DNA of 64,000 bases from Catellatospora vulcania (GTDB lineage: Bacteria; Actinomycetota; Actinomycetes; Mycobacteriales; Micromonosporaceae), in NCBI RefSeq assembly GCF_009720385.1, contig NZ_ML769306.1, positions 187,005 through 251,004 of the forward strand, in the 5' to 3' direction. Every line of letters starts with the position of its first letter. Position 1 is the stretch's first letter. The notes under the pieces are model-generated. The model made no database searches. It was not told the DNA's origin and saw nothing but the letters and a program-made list of their open reading frames with translations. Below, piece after piece: positions 50,331-58,875 of this stretch. Made by a program: the position numbers and the translations under genes.

Positions 50331-50894
50331 TCAGGGCAGGTTGACGCAGGCCAGCCGCGCGCCCGCCATACCGGCGTGACCAGCCGCGGTCTGGGTCGCC
50401 TCAGCGTGCAGGATCAGCGACCGTGGCGGATTCTGCTCGTTGAAGGGCCACTGGTGGGTGGCGGAGCTCTGTGCGCTGCCGTCGGGGCCGGTGGTGAAGT
50501 CGAGCCACACCTCATTGGTCGCGTTGGCGTACGCCGGGTCGGCAGACGGCTTCTCCGGTGTGGCCGCCGGGTCGGCGGTGTGCTGGTAGTGCGGGCCCGC
50601 GGCGGCGCCGTCCGGGCCGCAGGGCCGCTGGTGCAGGTGTGCGCCGTAGGTGTGGTCGGGGTTGAGCCCGGTCAGCCACAGGGTGACCTTCGGCGTGGTG
50701 TCCGTGTCGGCGAGCGCCAGCCGTACGGTCGCCCCCGCAGGCACCAGAGTCGTGTCATAGGTGACGGCGGCCGCGCCAGGCGCGTACGTGCTGAATGCCG
50801 CCTCCACCTGCGGCGGTGGTGTGGGCTGGGCTGCCGCAAACGCGGCGAGCGCCAGCGCCGCGGGCATCGCCGCGGCGCGCGTGATGATCCTCAT
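50331..50894 (-). CDS. Secreted Cu/Zn superoxide dismutase-family protein
   Basis: 187 residues with a signal peptide (MRIITRAAAMPAALALAAFA). The SOD barrel shows HTYGAHLHQRPCG (HxH copper-ligand pair and the first cysteine), GPHYQHTAD (bridging and zinc histidines), NEVWLDF and LILHAEATQ, with ARLACVNLP giving the second cysteine. Spacing departs from classical SodC, so activity is uncertain. It would act outside the membrane, complementing the cytoplasmic nickel enzyme at 5.5 kb. Confidence 0.8.
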   Translation of the reverse strand: MRIITRAAAMPAALALAAFAAAQPTPPPQVEAAFSTYAPGAAAVTYDTTLVPAGATVRLALADTDTTPKVTLWLTGLNPDHTYGAHLHQRPCGPDGAAAGPHYQHTADPAATPEKPSADPAYANATNEVWLDFTTGPDGSAQSSATHQWPFNEQNPPRSLILHAEATQTAAGHAGMAGARLACVNLP

Positions 50895-50994
50895 GCCGTG
50901 GCCCCCTTCCGGTCGGGCTGTGCATCGGTCCGTCCCCTGCCGTACCCCGCCGCCCGGGACCGGGAAACGTAAGTGCAGGCCAACGGCCCTTCGA

Positions 50995-53697
50995 CTAGCC
51001 CTGGCCGGTCGAGGTGAGCAGGTGGTGCAGCTGTGCGCGGGACCGCACTCCGGTGCGCCGGTAGAGCTTGGTCAGTGTCGCCTCGACGGTCTTCACGCTG
51101 AGGAACAGCCTCGCGGCGATCTCGCGGTTCGAAGCCCCGCCGGTCGCCAGGCGCACGATCTGCGTCTCTGCCTCGGAGAGCTCCAGTGCCGCCTCGGTCA
51201 AGCCTTCCGGGTGGCTGCGCTCGGCGGCCGCACGTGCCGAGGACGCCCAGAAGGCGGCTCCCGCGTCGGCGAAGACCTCCTCCGCCTGCTGCACGGCCTC
51301 GCGGGCAGCCGAGCGCCGACGCCGACGGCGTTCCGCGCCGGCCAGTGCCAGCAGGCTGCGGCCGCGTTCCAGCGGCATGCCGAGCATCGCGAACTGCTCC
51401 TGGGAGCGGCGCAGCAGCACGACAGCGTGGGCGGGTTCGGCCACCGCACAGCGGTATACCCCTTCGGCCCGGTCCAGTGCCGCGATGACGCCCGCCCGGC
51501 CCAGCTCGCCGGCCACCGCCCGGGTCTCGTTGATCAACTGCTCGGCCGCGCCGGACTGACCCGCCCCGACCAGCGCTTCGGCGAGGTCGCCGTGCCAGCG
51601 CAGCAGGGACGGGTCGCGGACCTGCTGGCGCTGCTCGAGTTCCTGGACGTGGCGCAGGGCCCGCACGGCGGCGGTGGCGTCGCGGCAGGCGAGTTCGATC
51701 TGTCCGATGGCGTGCCAGGCACGGGCGAGGTAGATCTGGTCGTGCTCGTAGGTGGACGCGGCCAGGGCCCGTTCGGCGTAGGAGCGGGCCCGCTCGGGTG
51801 AGCCGACGGCCAGCTCGGCCAGGGCGGCGGTGTAGCACGACGGTCCCGGTGACAGCCCGGCCCGTTCGCTCAGCCGCAGCGCCCGCATCGACCGGGTGGC
51901 CGCGGAGTGGCAGCGGCCCGCGCGGAGCTCGACCTCGGCCAGGGAGCGCAGGATGTCGACGATGTCCTCGGGGATGCCGGAGGACTCCGCCGCGGGCAGC
52001 ATGGCGAGCAGCCCTCGGCGCGCGTGGGTGAGGTGGTCGTCGAAGAACGCGTGCCGCAGGGCGAGGTAGCGCGGCGAGTTGTGCAGCCCGTACGCGGCGG
52101 GGGTCTCGGGCAGCGCCAGGGCCCGGGCCAGGGTCGATTCGGCGGCGGGGTCGCCGAGGATGCGCTCCATCCGGGCGACCATCGTCAGCGCGAGGGCCTC
52201 GTCCGGGCACTGTGCGGCGAGGCGGGCGTGGCGGGCCGCGGCGCGGGCCTGCCCGGCGGCGCGGCGTGGGGAGCCTTCGGCGAGGTTGGCGCGCCAGGCC
52301 AGGCGCAGCCGTACGGCGGCGATGAGGGCGTGGTCGTCGCCCGCTTCGGCGAGCGCTCGGGCGAGCAGGTCGTCGAGTCCGTCGAGGGCCTGTCCTGCCG
52401 CGTCGGCCATGGCGACGCGGGCGCGGGCCCGGTCGGCCGGGGTGGACGGGGTCTCTTCGAGCAGGTTCACGGCGGCGCGTACCAGGTCGGTGCGGCCGGC
52501 TGCGCCGCCGGCGGCGGCTGCCGCGATCAGCCAGGTGGCGATCCGGTCGGCGGGGATGGCCAGGGTGGCCAGCGTCGCGGCGCGCAGCGCGAGTTCGGCG
52601 GCGCGGGTGGGCCGGCCCTGGGCCATTGCGGTCGTGGAGGCGTCGGCCAGTGACCGGGCCAGCGCCGCGTCGGGGGTCTGGCCGACGGCACTGGTGTGCC
52701 ACAGCCGGGTGCTGTCGTCGTCGGCGGTCGCGGCGAGTGCGCGGTGGCATTCGGCCAGCTGGTCGAGGTCGGCGTCGTGTCTGAGGGTGAGCGCCACGGC
52801 GCCGGCGGGCAGGGTGATCCGTCCGCTGGGGCTCAGCTCGGCGAGTCCGGCGTCGCGCGCGGCGGCGAGGTCCCTGGTGGCCCCGTCGCGGCCCGCGCGG
52901 TGCAGCAACTGCAGGCTGGGCCGCTCGGCCAGTGCCGCGAGCAGCAGGGATCCGCGCTGGGAGGCGTCGAGTGGGGCCAGCATACGGCGGGCTGCCGACA
53001 GCACGGCCGGGGTGGGGGTGGTGGTGTCGAAGGCGGCCGGGTCCACGCCGGTGCCCGCCGCGGTGCAGAGGGCCAGGATCAGGCCCGGGTTGCCGCCCGC
53101 GGCGGCGTGGATCTTGCCGGCCAGCCGGGCCGGTATCGCGTGCCTGCTCAGCAGCTGCGCGGTGTGGTGCAGTTCCAGCGGGGGCAGGGCCAGTGGCGTG
53201 GTGCCGGGCAGCGACGGCTGCTCCGAGCCGGTCGTGGCCAGTACGCCGAGGGTCCTGCCGCCGCGGCGCAGCAGGTAGGCGAGGATCTCGCGGCTGGGCG
53301 GGTCGAGCCAGTGGGCGTCGTCGATGACGAGGACCCCGGTCTGCAGGAGGCTGAGCAGCGCCAGGCGCAGCGCGAGCGGTTCCGGGTCGCCGGGGCGGCG
53401 GTTGAGCACGGCGTCGACGGCGTGGCGTTGCGGGACCGGCAGGGCGTCGCCGAGGCGCCCCTGCGCGTCGAGCAGCATGAGCAGGTCCGCCAATGCGCAG
53501 AAGGCGATGTCGCGGTCGGCGGGGCCGGGGTGCAGCGTCCAGCTGGGACGTATGCCGTCGGTGGCGGCGCCGGCCACGGCACTGCGCCCTGACCCGGCCA
53601 GGCCGTGCAGGGTGATCCGGCCGCCGTCGGCGAGCAGCCGCCGGACGGTGTCGAGCAGGGTTTCCCGGCCGATGAGGTCGGTGCCGGCGGTGTCCAT
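50995..53697 (-). CDS. LAL-type large LuxR-family ATPase regulator
   Basis: 900 residues. An AAA-type ATPase domain starts with LHGLAGSGRSAV (30-41), where the Walker A lysine is arginine, and Walker B is VLVIDDAHWLD. A long helical TPR-like middle follows (about 300-830). The C-terminal LuxR HTH reads LSEAETQIVRLATGGASNRE and FLSVKTVEATLTKLYRRTGV. LAL regulators are large activators, often in antibiotic or sugar-utilisation clusters; the target is not obvious here. The Arg in place of Lys suggests weakened nucleotide hydrolysis. A strong terminator separates it from the S1 protease gene upstream. Confidence 0.9.
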   Translation of the reverse strand: MDTAGTDLIGRETLLDTVRRLLADGGRITLHGLAGSGRSAVAGAATDGIRPSWTLHPGPADRDIAFCALADLLMLLDAQGRLGDALPVPQRHAVDAVLNRRPGDPEPLALRLALLSLLQTGVLVIDDAHWLDPPSREILAYLLRRGGRTLGVLATTGSEQPSLPGTTPLALPPLELHHTAQLLSRHAIPARLAGKIHAAAGGNPGLILALCTAAGTGVDPAAFDTTTPTPAVLSAARRMLAPLDASQRGSLLLAALAERPSLQLLHRAGRDGATRDLAAARDAGLAELSPSGRITLPAGAVALTLRHDADLDQLAECHRALAATADDDSTRLWHTSAVGQTPDAALARSLADASTTAMAQGRPTRAAELALRAATLATLAIPADRIATWLIAAAAAGGAAGRTDLVRAAVNLLEETPSTPADRARARVAMADAAGQALDGLDDLLARALAEAGDDHALIAAVRLRLAWRANLAEGSPRRAAGQARAAARHARLAAQCPDEALALTMVARMERILGDPAAESTLARALALPETPAAYGLHNSPRYLALRHAFFDDHLTHARRGLLAMLPAAESSGIPEDIVDILRSLAEVELRAGRCHSAATRSMRALRLSERAGLSPGPSCYTAALAELAVGSPERARSYAERALAASTYEHDQIYLARAWHAIGQIELACRDATAAVRALRHVQELEQRQQVRDPSLLRWHGDLAEALVGAGQSGAAEQLINETRAVAGELGRAGVIAALDRAEGVYRCAVAEPAHAVVLLRRSQEQFAMLGMPLERGRSLLALAGAERRRRRRSAAREAVQQAEEVFADAGAAFWASSARAAAERSHPEGLTEAALELSEAETQIVRLATGGASNREIAARLFLSVKTVEATLTKLYRRTGVRSRAQLHHLLTSTGQG

Positions 53698-53719
53698 GTC
53701 GCCTCACAGGATAGGGGTG

Positions 53720-53753
53720 GCCGGGGTGTGCCTGGGAGACCGCACACCCCGGC
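53720..53753 (-). terminator. Strong hairpin between S1 protease and LAL regulator
   Basis: GCCGGGGTGTGC (53720-53731) and GCACACCCCGGC (53742-53753) form a perfect 12-bp stem with a 10-base loop, 12 bases beyond the protease stop (read leftward), the clearest terminator in the window. Confidence 0.75.
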
Positions 53754-53765
53754 TGCCGTCGGCTG

Positions 53766-55904
53766 CTACAGGGTGATCGACCAGCTGTCGAGCACGCCGG
53801 TGTCACCGGGGCCGTAGTCGGTGACGCGCAGTTTCCAGACGCCGCCGGCGGGGCTGGACACGGACGGGACGGTGAAGGTCGCCGGGCCGCTCCAGGGGGT
53901 GCAGGTGTAGCCGCCGCTGTACTTGACGGCGTAGAGGTTGCCGTTGGGTGCGACCAGGGAGATGCCCAGGTCCTCGGCGCAGGTGTGGTTGATGGTGACG
54001 ACCAGGCTGACCGTGGTCGCGGCCGGTCCGGTCGCGGTGGACGTGACCGGGCTGAAGAACTGGTTGTAGTCGTAGATCTGGTAGTCGGTGTTGCTGGTGA
54101 AGGTGCGCCCGCCGCCGCCGGCGGGCTTGGTGCGCACGGAGAGCGCGGCGGTGGGGCTGGACTTGTTGCCGGCGGCGTCGCGGGCCTGGACGGTGAACGA
54201 GTACGCCGTGTCGGCGGTCAGCCCGGTGACGGTCGCGGTCAGGCCGGCGACCGTCGTGGCCAGGGTGGTGCCGCGGTAGACGTCGTAGGCACTGACGCCG
54301 ACGTTGTCGGTGGCCGCGTCCCAGGCCAGCGTGATCGACGTGCTGGTCTGGGCGGTGGAGCGCAGGTTGCCGGGCGCGGTCGGCGGCTGGGTGTCGCCCC
54401 CGCCGGGCTGGGTGCGGGCGCTGACCGCGGCCGAGGCGGGGCCGACGTTGCCGGCGGCGTCGCGGGCCTTGACCGTGAACGAGTACGCCGTGTCGGCGGT
54501 CAGCCCGGTGACGGTCGCGGTCAGGCCGGTGACCGTGGTGGCCAGCGTCGCACCGCGGTAGACGTCGTACGCGGTGACGCCGACGTTGTCGGTCGCGGCG
54601 TCCCAGGCCAGCGAGACGCTGCTCGCCGTGGCGCCGGTGGCGCGCGGGTTGCCCGGTGCGGTCGGCGCGGCCGTGTCCCCGCCGCCGGAGCCGGTGACGA
54701 GGGTGAGGTTCCACTTGGCCAGGGCCTCGTTGACCGGCTGGAAGATGGACAGGTCGGCGTCGTCGGTCGGGTTGGTCACGCAGCTGGACGGGCCGCCGTC
54801 GTGCAGGCCGACGGCCTTGTCGCCGAGCAGCCAGCCGCCGCCGGAGTCGCCGCCCAGCGAGCAGGCGGTGGTCCAGGTCAGGTCCTCGATGATCAGGCCG
54901 CCGCCGTAGTCGACCGACTTGTGGGTGTACTTGACGACGCCGCACTGCCATTTGGAGGTGTTGCCGGAGTGGCAGACCCGGTCGCCGACCATCGCCTCGG
55001 CGGAGCCGGTGATGGTGACCGCGGGCTGGTCCCAGGTGTTCACGGAGGCGGACAGGTTCCAGCCCGCCTCGGTGACGGCGACGACGCCCATGTCGCCCTC
55101 GCGGGCGTTGACGCTGCGGGTGCCGCCGACGTTCGAGGTGCCGATCCTGTTCTGCTGGCCGGACTGGCCGTACGCGGCCTGGTTGGCGTTGTTGGTGCAG
55201 TGCCCGGCGGTGAGGAAGTGCTTGCCGCCGGTGGAGTCGGTGGCGGCGAACCCGACGGAGCAGTTGCTCTCGGTGCCGGGCCACCAGGGGCTGCCGGTGC
55301 GGATGTCGCCGGCCTGCTGGCGCGGCTGGGAGTCGCTGTGCACGAGCCTGACCCCGCTGCCGAGGGCCCGCAACCGGGCGACAGCGGTGTCGGTGGCGGC
55401 GGTGTGCCGGGCCGTGTTGAAGTTGACGCTGACCACGTTGGCCTGCACGTCGACACCCCAGCCGTAGATGCCGGGCACGCCCTTGCCGACGACGGCGCGT
55501 ACGGACTTGGCCAGCCGCTGCAGCTCGACGGGGCCGCGGGTCACCAAATGCGGCTGTGCGCCCGCGGCGCGGACCTGAGCGGCGGCGGCTTCGGTCGTCA
55601 CCGCGACGACCAGGCCGCGCTGCGGGTCGAACCACTTCCCGGACGACTGTGCCTGTAGCGGGGCGGGCAGCGAGGCGGCGACGCGGTGCGCCTGCTCCTG
55701 TGCCTGGAGTTCACGCCGGGCGGTGTCGGCGCTGATGCCCAGGGCGCGGGCGACACCGTCTACCGCGGCCACGGGCGCGGCCCCGCTCTGCGGTGGGGCG
55801 CTCGACGCCGTCGCCGAGGTGACGGTCCAGGCCGTGACGGTCATGGTGCCGAGCAGCGCCGCGCCGGTGAGCGCGGCGGCGAATCTGGTGCGCGAACGCA
55901 TCAT
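53766..55904 (-). CDS. Secreted S1-family serine protease with two Fn3 domains and a P domain
   Basis: About 712 residues. A signal peptide ends near ATASSA; a pro-region (about 40-200) resembles streptogrisin propeptides. The chymotrypsin-fold domain has H235 in FLTAGHCTN, D271 in REGDMGVV and S354 in GGDSGGGW. Two Fn3 domains (about 410-500 and 503-594) are nearly identical. The C-terminus (about 600-712) with TFTSNTDYQIYDYN and VTINHTCAEDLGISLVAPNG is a proprotein-convertase P domain. AAGGAG lies 2 bases from ATG 55902-55904 and 5 from ATG 55899-55901, so either may be used. Confidence 0.92.
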   Translation of the reverse strand: MMRSRTRFAAALTGAALLGTMTVTAWTVTSATASSAPPQSGAAPVAAVDGVARALGISADTARRELQAQEQAHRVAASLPAPLQAQSSGKWFDPQRGLVVAVTTEAAAAQVRAAGAQPHLVTRGPVELQRLAKSVRAVVGKGVPGIYGWGVDVQANVVSVNFNTARHTAATDTAVARLRALGSGVRLVHSDSQPRQQAGDIRTGSPWWPGTESNCSVGFAATDSTGGKHFLTAGHCTNNANQAAYGQSGQQNRIGTSNVGGTRSVNAREGDMGVVAVTEAGWNLSASVNTWDQPAVTITGSAEAMVGDRVCHSGNTSKWQCGVVKYTHKSVDYGGGLIIEDLTWTTACSLGGDSGGGWLLGDKAVGLHDGGPSSCVTNPTDDADLSIFQPVNEALAKWNLTLVTGSGGGDTAAPTAPGNPRATGATASSVSLAWDAATDNVGVTAYDVYRGATLATTVTGLTATVTGLTADTAYSFTVKARDAAGNVGPASAAVSARTQPGGGDTQPPTAPGNLRSTAQTSTSITLAWDAATDNVGVSAYDVYRGTTLATTVAGLTATVTGLTADTAYSFTVQARDAAGNKSSPTAALSVRTKPAGGGGRTFTSNTDYQIYDYNQFFSPVTSTATGPAATTVSLVVTINHTCAEDLGISLVAPNGNLYAVKYSGGYTCTPWSGPATFTVPSVSSPAGGVWKLRVTDYGPGDTGVLDSWSITL
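54115..54678. repeat. Tandem 282-bp duplication encoding Fn3 domains
   Basis: The stretch coding for AAGN...DTAYSFTVxARDAAG and YDVYRG occurs twice in the S1 protease gene with a period of 282 bases (94 codons); for example GTTGCCGGCGGCGTCGCGGG begins at 54165 and again at 54447. High DNA identity indicates recent duplication or ongoing gene conversion. Confidence 0.75.
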
Positions 55905-56367
55905 CTCTCCTTGGAGTAGGGGGATTCGGAGATCACCCCACTGGCGTCCGCAGAGGAGACACGTGGTCCGCGGGGTGGGGTAAACCGTTGAAGGCGCCAC
56001 CCGGCCGCATCGACGAGGATCGGTCCAGGTCGGGTGGACCGAAGATATGGCCGGTGACTCCGGTGCAGAACCCGCGATCTGTCCGGCAGGCGAACGCAAG
56101 GGAGAACCCTATTCATGCCGCGTTCACCCGACGGCCGACAGCGCGGCCGGGGCGAGGGCGAGCACACGCGGATGCAAGGGCTTTCCCCGTTTCGCGCACC
56201 CGGTCGCCGTCGGCACGATGAACCGGGCCACGGCACACCAGCGCCGCGGCCGGGCGGGGACCGCGCGTGGGCCGACCTCCACGCCACGGAACCCGCGGGG
56301 TGGCCGGGCACGCTCCGATCACCTCGGGCCTGCCCGCCACCGCGACCGCCGACCAGTGGAGCCGCAC
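55905..56367. other. 463-base intergenic region between divergent protease and glutaminase genes
   Basis: It must hold promoters for both genes. Just before the protease start there is a short palindrome, CTCCTTGGAG (55907-55916), overlapping its ribosome site. I see no convincing gene on either strand; the plus-strand frame opening near 56047 lacks any family features before the glutaminase ATG. Confidence 0.4.
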
Positions 56368-57240
56368 ATGAAACTCGACGTCGTCGTGGAGACGGTGTAC
56401 GCGGCAGCGCAGCTCATCGCGGCCCCCGACCGGCGCTTCGGCCTCGCCGCGGCCACCGTCGACGGGCGCGTGCACGGCGCCGGGCAGTGGCGGGAGCCGT
56501 TCGCGATCCAGAGCATCGCCAAGGTGTTCGCCCTGGCCCAGGTCATCGCCCTCGACGGCGACAAGGTCTGGGCGCGGGTCGGCCGCAGGCCCTCCAGCCG
56601 CCCCTACAACGCGATCTCCGAGTTGGACACCGAACGCGGCATCCCCCGCAACCCGCTGCTCAACTCAGGCGCGCTCGTCGTCGTCGACCGGCTGCTGGAA
56701 CTCACCGGCGGTCAGTCCTGCCACAGCGTGCTCGACCTGATCCGGGCCGAGTCCGCCAACCCCGCCCTGGACGTGGACCCCGCGGTGGCCCGCGCCGAGC
56801 ACGAGCGCGCCGAGCGCAACACCGCCATCGCGCACCTCATCGCGGCCTACGGCAACCTGCACCACCCCGTCGACGCGGTGTTGACGCACTACATCTGGCA
56901 GTGCGCGATCGCCGCCAGCTGCCACGACCTCGCCCAGGCCGGGCTGCTGCTGGCCCGGGGCGGGGTAGGGGCAGACGGACGGCGGCTGCTGGCCCCGCAG
57001 GACACCCGGCGCATCAACGCCACCATGCTGACCTGCGGCGCCTACGACGCGAGTGCCGACATCGCGCACCGCGTCGGACTCCCCCTGAAGTCGGGGGTGG
57101 GGGGAGGGATCCTGGCCGTGGCGCCCCGGGTGGGCACCGTCTGCGTGTGGGGCCCCGGCCTGGATTCCTCCGGCAACTCCGTGTCCGGCATGCTCGCGCT
57201 GGAGCACTTCGCCTCACTGAGCGGCTGGTCGGTGTTCTGA
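56368..57240 (+). CDS. glsA: Glutaminase (beta-lactamase-fold, GlsA type)
   Basis: 290 residues. The serine nucleophile motif is FAIQSIAKVFALAQVI (S-x-x-K), RPYNAISELDTERGIPRNPL and LLNSGALVV carry the conserved asparagine, and IAAYGNLHHPVDAVLTHYI and KSGVGGGILAVAP complete the fold. The enzyme deamidates glutamine to glutamate in the cytoplasm. The ATG at 56368 starts the conserved region; upstream codons have no family match. It stands alone on the plus strand. Confidence 0.93.
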   Translation: MKLDVVVETVYAAAQLIAAPDRRFGLAAATVDGRVHGAGQWREPFAIQSIAKVFALAQVIALDGDKVWARVGRRPSSRPYNAISELDTERGIPRNPLLNSGALVVVDRLLELTGGQSCHSVLDLIRAESANPALDVDPAVARAEHERAERNTAIAHLIAAYGNLHHPVDAVLTHYIWQCAIAASCHDLAQAGLLLARGGVGADGRRLLAPQDTRRINATMLTCGAYDASADIAHRVGLPLKSGVGGGILAVAPRVGTVCVWGPGLDSSGNSVSGMLALEHFASLSGWSVF

Positions 57241-57543
57241 CCGCGGGCGCCCCGGCGATGGAGGTACGCTACCGCCCGGTCACCGGACCGCCACGCTGAC
57301 GTCGGTCGACTTCACGAGCGCGGTCACCGTGTCCCCCCGCCGGCCAGGCCAAGGTCCTCGGCCGCCTCGCGAGCCGACGGCGTGAACCAGCCGTCCGGCG
57401 GACGGCAGGGGGAGCTCCGGCCCGTCCGGTCAAAGCCGACTGTCTTTGGTCAATGCGGCGTTTTGCCCCATGTACGTCGATACGCTCTGAGTGACCCGAC
57501 AGCGGCAGTCCACCCGGACGCCCGGACCGGAGGCGAGGACAGG
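57241..57543. other. 303-base intergenic region containing a decayed TOBE-domain relic
   Basis: Apart from the relic described separately (57280-57390, minus), the region near 57435-57490 is comparatively AT-rich (around TTTGGTCAATGCGG) and probably carries the promoter of the beta-lactamase-fold lipoprotein gene. I see no other gene. Confidence 0.4.
57280..57390 (-). pseudogene. Relic of a molybdate-type TOBE domain, frameshifted
   Basis: On the minus strand, WFTPSAREAAEDLGLA is followed one frame away by GDTVTALVKSTDVSVAVR and a stop at 57280. Joined, these give the C-terminal half of a Mop/TOBE domain (pattern SAEELGL..GDTVTALVKSTDVMIA). The frame changes in a run of six Cs (57333-57338), a typical slippage site. 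No upstream half of the protein is found, so this is a remnant. Confidence 0.55.
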
Positions 57544-58809
57544 GTGATCGAGACCGACGACCGGCCCCGCCGCCGCGCCGCGCTGGCCGCCGCCGTCGCG
57601 GGAGTGCTCGCGCTGGGGGCGTGCACGGTCCCCGCGGACGCGTCCGCGAAGGTCACCGCGATGGCCCCGACCCCTCAGGCCGAGGCCATCGCGAAGATCG
57701 TGGGCGACGAGATGGCCGCCCAGTCCCTGCGGGCGGTCATCGTGAAGGTGACCAGAGGCGACGAGGTCGTCACGTCCCAGGCGTTCGGCCAGTCCCTGGA
57801 CGGCGTGCCCGCCACCACGGACATGCGCTTCCGCAACGGCGCGGTCGTCTTCGCGTACCTCGGCACGCTGCTGATGCTCTTCGTCGACGAGGGCAGGGCC
57901 GGACTCGACGACACGATCGACCGCTGGATGCCGGCCCTGGCCGAATCCGGCAAGGTCACGCTGAAGATGCTGGCGAACCAGACCTCGGGCTACCCGGACT
58001 ACGAGACCGACCCCGGCTGGAACGCCGCCTTCAACGCCGACCCGTTCCAGTCCTGGACGGTGCAACGGCGGCTGAAGTACGCGTTCTCCCGGCCGATGCA
58101 GTTCGCGCCGGGCACCAACTGGAGCTACTCGCACACCAACTTCATGATCCTCGGCGAGATCCTCGCGAAGATCGGCGGCAAGCCGCTCGACGTGCTGCTG
58201 CGCGAGAAGGTCCTGGATCCGATGGGGTTGACGGACACCGTTGCCGCCCAGACCGGGGCCATCCCGCCGCCGGTGCTGCACTCGTTCAGCTCCGAGCGCC
58301 GCCAGGCGCTGGGCGTCCCGCCGAAGACCGCGTTCTACGAGGAGTCGACGTTCTGGAACTCCGACTGGGGCACCCCGCCCGGCGCGAACCAGACCTCGAC
58401 CATCGACGACCTGGCCACCACGGCCGTCGCCGTCGGCACCGGCAAGCTGCTGTCGGAGTCGAGCTACCGGGCGATGACCGACACGAACTTGATCGGGTTC
58501 GGGCAGGCGCAGGCCGACTGCGCCCCGTCCTGCTTCAAACAGGTCGACGGGTACAACTTCGGCCTGGGCGTGATCCGCTCCGGTGCCTGGATCATGCAGA
58601 ACCCCCTGGTCGGCGGGTACAGCGCGCCCGAGTCGTACCTGCCGCCGGAGAAGGTCGGCATCTCGGTGGCCGTCACCTTCCTGCCGGGCGCGTTCGACTG
58701 CGAGGGCAACTACCCCGACGCCAGCGACCACGTGTTCCGCCTGATCGCCGCGTACGTGGCCCCGAACCACGCCCCGCCGATGCCGAAGCCGTTCAAGAAA
58801 GCCTGCTGA
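57544..58809 (+). CDS. Beta-lactamase-fold (class C-like) lipoprotein lacking the catalytic serine
   Basis: 421 residues. A signal peptide with lipobox LGAC (cysteine 27) anchors it outside the membrane. The beta-lactamase/transpeptidase-like fold is clear from LFVDEGRAGLDDTIDRWMPA, NQTSGYPDYE and FAPGTNWSYSHTNFMILGEI. The active-site S-x-x-K is A100-V-V-F103 and the YxN motif is Y195-S-H197, so neither the nucleophile nor the general base is present. It is therefore unlikely to hydrolyse beta-lactams or peptides and may bind a cell-wall ligand. GTG 57544 is the first start giving the signal peptide. Confidence 0.85.
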   Translation: MIETDDRPRRRAALAAAVAGVLALGACTVPADASAKVTAMAPTPQAEAIAKIVGDEMAAQSLRAVIVKVTRGDEVVTSQAFGQSLDGVPATTDMRFRNGAVVFAYLGTLLMLFVDEGRAGLDDTIDRWMPALAESGKVTLKMLANQTSGYPDYETDPGWNAAFNADPFQSWTVQRRLKYAFSRPMQFAPGTNWSYSHTNFMILGEILAKIGGKPLDVLLREKVLDPMGLTDTVAAQTGAIPPPVLHSFSSERRQALGVPPKTAFYEESTFWNSDWGTPPGANQTSTIDDLATTAVAVGTGKLLSESSYRAMTDTNLIGFGQAQADCAPSCFKQVDGYNFGLGVIRSGAWIMQNPLVGGYSAPESYLPPEKVGISVAVTFLPGAFDCEGNYPDASDHVFRLIAAYVAPNHAPPMPKPFKKAC

Positions 58810-58875
58810 GTAAGAAGTTGTCCGGCGGGCCGCAGGCCCATAGCGTTGCCGGGCAGCCTCACCGCAGGGAGTCCC

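Noticed and set aside
56047-56367. N-terminal extension of glutaminase
   Set aside because: No homology-like features; the fold begins at ATG 56368.
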